A stretch of DNA of 9,659 bases from Acetobacteraceae bacterium (lineage in GTDB: Bacteria > Pseudomonadota > Alphaproteobacteria > Acetobacterales > Acetobacteraceae). The notes beneath the pieces were generated by a model. That model was not told where the DNA came from. It made no database searches and saw nothing but the letters and a program-made list of their open reading frames with translations. The DNA is taken from contig JAFAHH010000001.1 of assembly GCA_019237355.1 (NCBI GenBank), positions 1 through 9,659 on the forward strand, given 5' to 3'. The position numbers and the translations under genes are program-made. This document shows positions 7,317-9,659 of the stretch, piece after piece (the stretch's first letter is position 1; each line of letters opens with the position of its first letter).

Positions 7317-7865
7317 ATGACTATTAAGTCCAACCCGCAGAAGTCACTGGCGCTCCTGCTTATAGTCATTGTGGCAATGGCAAGTTCGAATAGCGCCGCG
7401 CGGGCTGAAATCTCCCAACGTGACCAGCAGGCACTTTCCCAGGCCGACCTCGTGTTTATTGCCACCGTGCGCAAAAACGGGATGCAAAGCAAAGCCGCAC
7501 CGGTATGGTTCACTACTGGGGATGATAACAACTCGATTCTCATTCAGACCGAACATACGACCTGGAAGGCGAAAAGGATAAGGCGCGGCAGCCCGGTTCT
7601 GGTGTGGATTGGGAAGCCCGGCGGTCCCGCGTTCATAGGGAAGGCCGAAATTACCAATGATCCTGCTTTGCAGAACAAAATCCTCGCAGACTTCCGGCAA
7701 AAATATTTGCAGAATCGGCTGCTGGGAATTGGTCCGTCGCGGGCCGAATTTGACAATGGCGAACAGGTAGCAATCAAGATCACCCCAATACGCGACTTAC
7801 CAGAGGGTTTCACTTCTGCCCCCGGAACTCCACCCCCGCCACTCGAATCGGCAACCAAGAAGTAA
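7317..7865 (+). CDS. Exported pyridoxamine 5'-phosphate oxidase-like split-barrel protein, copy 2
   Basis: Paralog of the preceding gene with exactly the same length (182 aa). In the mature part (31-182) 111 of 152 residues are identical with no gap, counted by hand. The Sec signal peptide (LALLLIVIVAM core, cleavage at ARA before E31) shares only 10 of 30 positions. The split-barrel segments are retained: ADLVFIATVRKNG (43-55), SKAAPVWF (58-65), TTWKAKRI (81-88), SPVLVWIGK (92-100), FIGKAEI (106-112) and IKITPIRDL (153-161). The tail is Pro-rich (PGTPPPPLES). No clear Shine-Dalgarno precedes the ATG at 7317, unlike copy 1, so translation may be weaker or depend on upstream structure. It starts 60 bases after the copy 1 stop and is probably in the same operon, although the palindrome between them may allow separate control. 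Which ligand it binds is unknown. Confidence 0.82.
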   Translation: MTIKSNPQKSLALLLIVIVAMASSNSAARAEISQRDQQALSQADLVFIATVRKNGMQSKAAPVWFTTGDDNNSILIQTEHTTWKAKRIRRGSPVLVWIGKPGGPAFIGKAEITNDPALQNKILADFRQKYLQNRLLGIGPSRAEFDNGEQVAIKITPIRDLPEGFTSAPGTPPPPLESATKK

Positions 7866-7931
7866 ATAAGGCCCTGTCAAGTTCCGGACACTGAGTAATC
7901 AGATGCGGCTACGGCACAAAGCTTAATTGGC
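7866..7931. other. Convergent intergenic gap without a clear terminator
   Basis: This 66-base gap lies between the 3' ends of the second split-barrel gene and the kinase. I found only weak stems: TGTC/GACA at 7875-7890 and CTGA/TCAG around GTAA at 7891-7902. Neither is followed by a T-run. Positions 7889-7913 resemble the kinase's own 3' coding end at 7937-7958. Confidence 0.5.
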
Positions 7932-8942
7932 TCAGGCACCGAGTAATTCGAGGCTACGCTCAAACATCCGCGGTGCGGACATCGCAATATCTTCCCAATG
8001 TGGATCATCGCGTTTACCGCGCCGATGCAGCATCAGGTTGAAGCAGGTAATTACGCCGAAGCGATAACCTGCGAACGCGCGGAACCAACGTACCTCGTCC
8101 TCCGAGATAGCGAACGGGGCCGTCCTGGTGTAAGTCTCGACGATCTCACGCGGAGTAAGAGGTCGCACTCGTTTTTCGGCCGTTTCGACCCAACTATCTG
8201 CATCGGCGAAGAAGCAGACCCAACCCAAGTCAAGCAGTGTTGGACCGATCGAGGCAATTTCCCAGTCGATGAGCGCAATCGGCCGCTCGGTATCGAACAG
8301 GACATTCGACCATTGAAAGTCGCCGTGAACACATCCAAGCCGGGCACTGTGCGGCAGCGTTGCGCGTAGCCGTTCGCGCAGTTCGGGTGCCCGTGCCATG
8401 ACGGCGGGGTCGAGGGTGGGCCGATCCAGCAGATAATCGAGCCGCTTCATTTCCTCACCGAGCGGCAATGGGTCACCAAACGCCTCACGCCGCGGCTCCC
8501 ATGGCAAACTATGAAGGGCAACCAGGGTTTCAATACCTTTATGCGCAAGACGAGCCATATGCTCGGGCGGGAAAGGCTCGTCGGCTAGTTTTACCCCCTC
8601 CAGGAAACCAACCACAAAATACGGCCGGCCGAAGAATTCGGGCTCATCGCCATACCAGTAAACCGGCGGCACTGGCACCGCGGTACCAGCCATCGATGCC
8701 ATAATTCGGGCTTGGCGGACGATATCAGCCGGTCCCGAAATCTTAACATTAGGTGGCGCGACCCTGAGCACGAGCTTGCCCGCGGGAACGCCACCATCAT
8801 CGCGCTCCAGCACGAAGCTGTAGCTGAAGCCGGCGTGCCCGGGTAGCGTTTCAAGCGAGTGGGCACCCGCCCTCACCACGCCTGTTTTTGCCCGCACCAA
8901 ACGGTTTAATTGAGTAAGCGTCTCGTCTGCGTTGGTCGCCAT
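7932..8942 (-). CDS. APH-fold phosphotransferase family kinase (ACAD10/11/LvaA type)
   Basis: Predicted cytoplasmic small-molecule kinase of the aminoglycoside phosphotransferase fold, 336 aa, full length for the family. The catalytic loop reads CVHGDFQWSNVLFD (204-217) with H206, the catalytic base D208 and N213. The metal-binding motif is IDWE (D226). The strand that normally carries the ATP-binding lysine reads KLVLRV (56-61), with arginine at the VLR position, as in the acyl-CoA-dehydrogenase-associated branch of this fold. WEIASIGPTLLDLGW (227-241) is also typical of that branch. In ACAD10/11 and LvaA such kinases phosphorylate 4-hydroxyacyl-CoA. Assigning that substrate here is inference, and drug resistance is unlikely. 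The start is supported by AAGGTGA six bases upstream. It is divergent from the SDR gene across 66 bases. Confidence 0.88.
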   Translation of the reverse strand: MATNADETLTQLNRLVRAKTGVVRAGAHSLETLPGHAGFSYSFVLERDDGGVPAGKLVLRVAPPNVKISGPADIVRQARIMASMAGTAVPVPPVYWYGDEPEFFGRPYFVVGFLEGVKLADEPFPPEHMARLAHKGIETLVALHSLPWEPRREAFGDPLPLGEEMKRLDYLLDRPTLDPAVMARAPELRERLRATLPHSARLGCVHGDFQWSNVLFDTERPIALIDWEIASIGPTLLDLGWVCFFADADSWVETAEKRVRPLTPREIVETYTRTAPFAISEDEVRWFRAFAGYRFGVITCFNLMLHRRGKRDDPHWEDIAMSAPRMFERSLELLGA

Positions 8943-8948
8943 GCGTGG

Positions 8949-8955
8949 TCACCTT
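8949..8955 (-). promoter_or_regulatory. Ribosome binding site of the kinase gene
   Basis: On the minus strand this reads AAGGTGA, a good match to the 16S anti-Shine-Dalgarno, six bases before the ATG at 8942. It supports that start. Confidence 0.65.
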
Positions 8956-8982
8956 TTCACACACTAGCACGAATATGCGAGC

Positions 8983-9012
8983 ATGCTGGAGTTGGAGGTT
9001 GCAGCCCGATGA
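8983..9012 (+). other. Possible 9-codon upstream reading frame overlapping the SDR start
   Basis: An ATG at 8983 opens a frame reading MLELEVAAR that stops with TGA at 9010-9012, overlapping the SDR ATG as ATGA. The SDR Shine-Dalgarno lies inside it. No ribosome binding site precedes the small frame, so it may be chance. If translated, it would couple to SDR translation. Confidence 0.2.
8994..8999 (+). promoter_or_regulatory. Ribosome binding site of the SDR gene
   Basis: GGAGGT lies nine bases before the ATG at 9009. It is a strong match and supports that start over the out-of-frame ATG at 8983. Confidence 0.7.
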
Positions 9013-9659
9013 AGCCGATCACAAGTTTCTACAATTTTAGCGGCAAGGTGGTAGTGATCACTGGCGGCAGCCGCGGTATCGGCCATGCAATGGCCCTGGG
9101 GTTTGCGCAAGCGGGCGCCCGCGTCGCGGTGGCCAGCCGCAAAATCGAATCCTGCGAGGCCGCCGTCGAGGAAATCCGCGCGCTTGGCAGCGACGGTTCA
9201 GCGCATGCGATTCATGTCGGCAAATGGGATGACTGTAATCGGCTGGCCGAGGAGGTGCATGCACGCTGGGGCCGCGCCGACGTCTTGATCAACAACGCCG
9301 GCTTGTCGCCGCTGGCGCCGTCGTCACTCGACACCAATGAAGATTTGTTCGACAAAATTGTCGCGGTTAATCTGAAAGGACCATTTCGGCTGACGGCGCT
9401 GTTTGCCACAAAAATGGCCGAGGGCGAGGGTGGCTCGATTATTAACATCTCGTCCACCTCATCGATTCGTCCCGACCCTGAAACCGCACCCTATGCCTGC
9501 GCCAAGGCCGGCCTGAATATCCTGACGGTGGCGATGGCCAAAGAGTACGGTCCGAAGGTGCGCGTCAATTGTATTATGTGCGGCCCCTTTCATACCGACA
9601 TCAGCAAGGGCTGGTCGCGCACGGCCGATTACACCCAACGCGCGAAAGAGACCTTTCCG
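9009..9659 (+). CDS. Short-chain dehydrogenase/reductase, 3' end cut by window edge
   Basis: Classical SDR oxidoreductase, NAD(P)-dependent and cytoplasmic, with 217 of the usual 250-260 residues visible. The Rossmann glycine motif is TGGSRGIG (18-25). NNAG is at 95-98. The catalytic tetrad is N121, S149, Y162 and K166 (YACAK). Arginines at R22 and R44 (end of the second strand, ASR) favour NADP(H) over NAD(H), by the family rule. The usual proline-glycine after the catalytic helix is replaced by C191-G192-P193 in VNCIMCGPF. The substrate cannot be told; names such as 3-oxoacyl-ACP reductase or glucose 1-dehydrogenase would be guesses. It is divergent from the APH-fold kinase, a pairing that occurs near acyl-CoA dehydrogenase genes in fatty-acid and hydroxyacid catabolism clusters. 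The gene continues past the right edge. Confidence 0.9.
   Translation, partial: MKPITSFYNFSGKVVVITGGSRGIGHAMALGFAQAGARVAVASRKIESCEAAVEEIRALGSDGSAHAIHVGKWDDCNRLAEEVHARWGRADVLINNAGLSPLAPSSLDTNEDLFDKIVAVNLKGPFRLTALFATKMAEGEGGSIINISSTSSIRPDPETAPYACAKAGLNILTVAMAKEYGPKVRVNCIMCGPFHTDISKGWSRTADYTQRAKETFP

Noticed and set aside
7866..7931. Intrinsic terminator between the convergent genes
   Set aside because: Only 4-base stems without a following T-run were found.
7932..8942. Aminoglycoside resistance gene
   Set aside because: The fold is shared, but the VLR strand and the WEIASIGPTLLDLGW segment fit the acyl-CoA-associated kinase branch rather than resistance enzymes.
1..9659. CRISPR arrays, tRNA or rRNA genes, transposases, prophage genes
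   Set aside because: No regularly spaced repeats, no tRNA-like cloverleaf, and no integrase or transposase motifs were seen on either strand.

Overview
The window comes from a fairly GC-rich bacterial chromosome. Four clues point to a free-living, probably environmental and uncultured lineage: an addB-addA recombination operon with the AddB iron-sulfur cysteines, a kinase of the APH family used in acyl-CoA metabolism, an SDR, and small exported split-barrel proteins. The AddA C-terminal linker resembles proteins I associate with deltaproteobacterial or Binatota-like genomes. That placement is an impression, not a measurement. No tRNA, rRNA, CRISPR array, transposase or phage gene was found.

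Layout. Positions 1-6558 (minus strand) hold two large overlapping genes. addB (3064-6558) is read first. addA (1-3067) follows through a 4-base GTGA overlap, and its 3' end is cut off by the left edge of the window. Together they should form a helicase-nuclease that resects double-strand breaks for RecA-dependent repair. Every ATPase motif is in AddA. AddB supplies a PD-(D/E)XK nuclease with its iron-sulfur staple and has no Walker A motif.

Positions 6559-6707 are a divergent intergenic region with weak promoter candidates for both directions. Positions 6708-7865 (plus strand) hold two tandem paralogs of identical length (182 aa). Each has a Sec signal peptide in front of a pyridoxamine-phosphate-oxidase-like split barrel. 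The mature parts are 73% identical by hand count with no gap, while the signal peptides are only 10/30 identical. A 22-base near-perfect palindrome lies in the 60 bases between them. This exported flavin/F420-type barrel pair is the least conventional part of the window and the best candidate for something undescribed.

Positions 7866-7931 are a convergent gap with no convincing terminator. Positions 7932-8942 (minus strand) encode an APH-fold kinase of the ACAD10/ACAD11/LvaA type. Divergent from it across 66 bases is an SDR oxidoreductase (9009 to the right edge, plus strand), which continues beyond the window. The kinase and SDR together suggest hydroxyacyl-CoA or similar small-molecule catabolism. 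All gaps between genes are under 300 bases.
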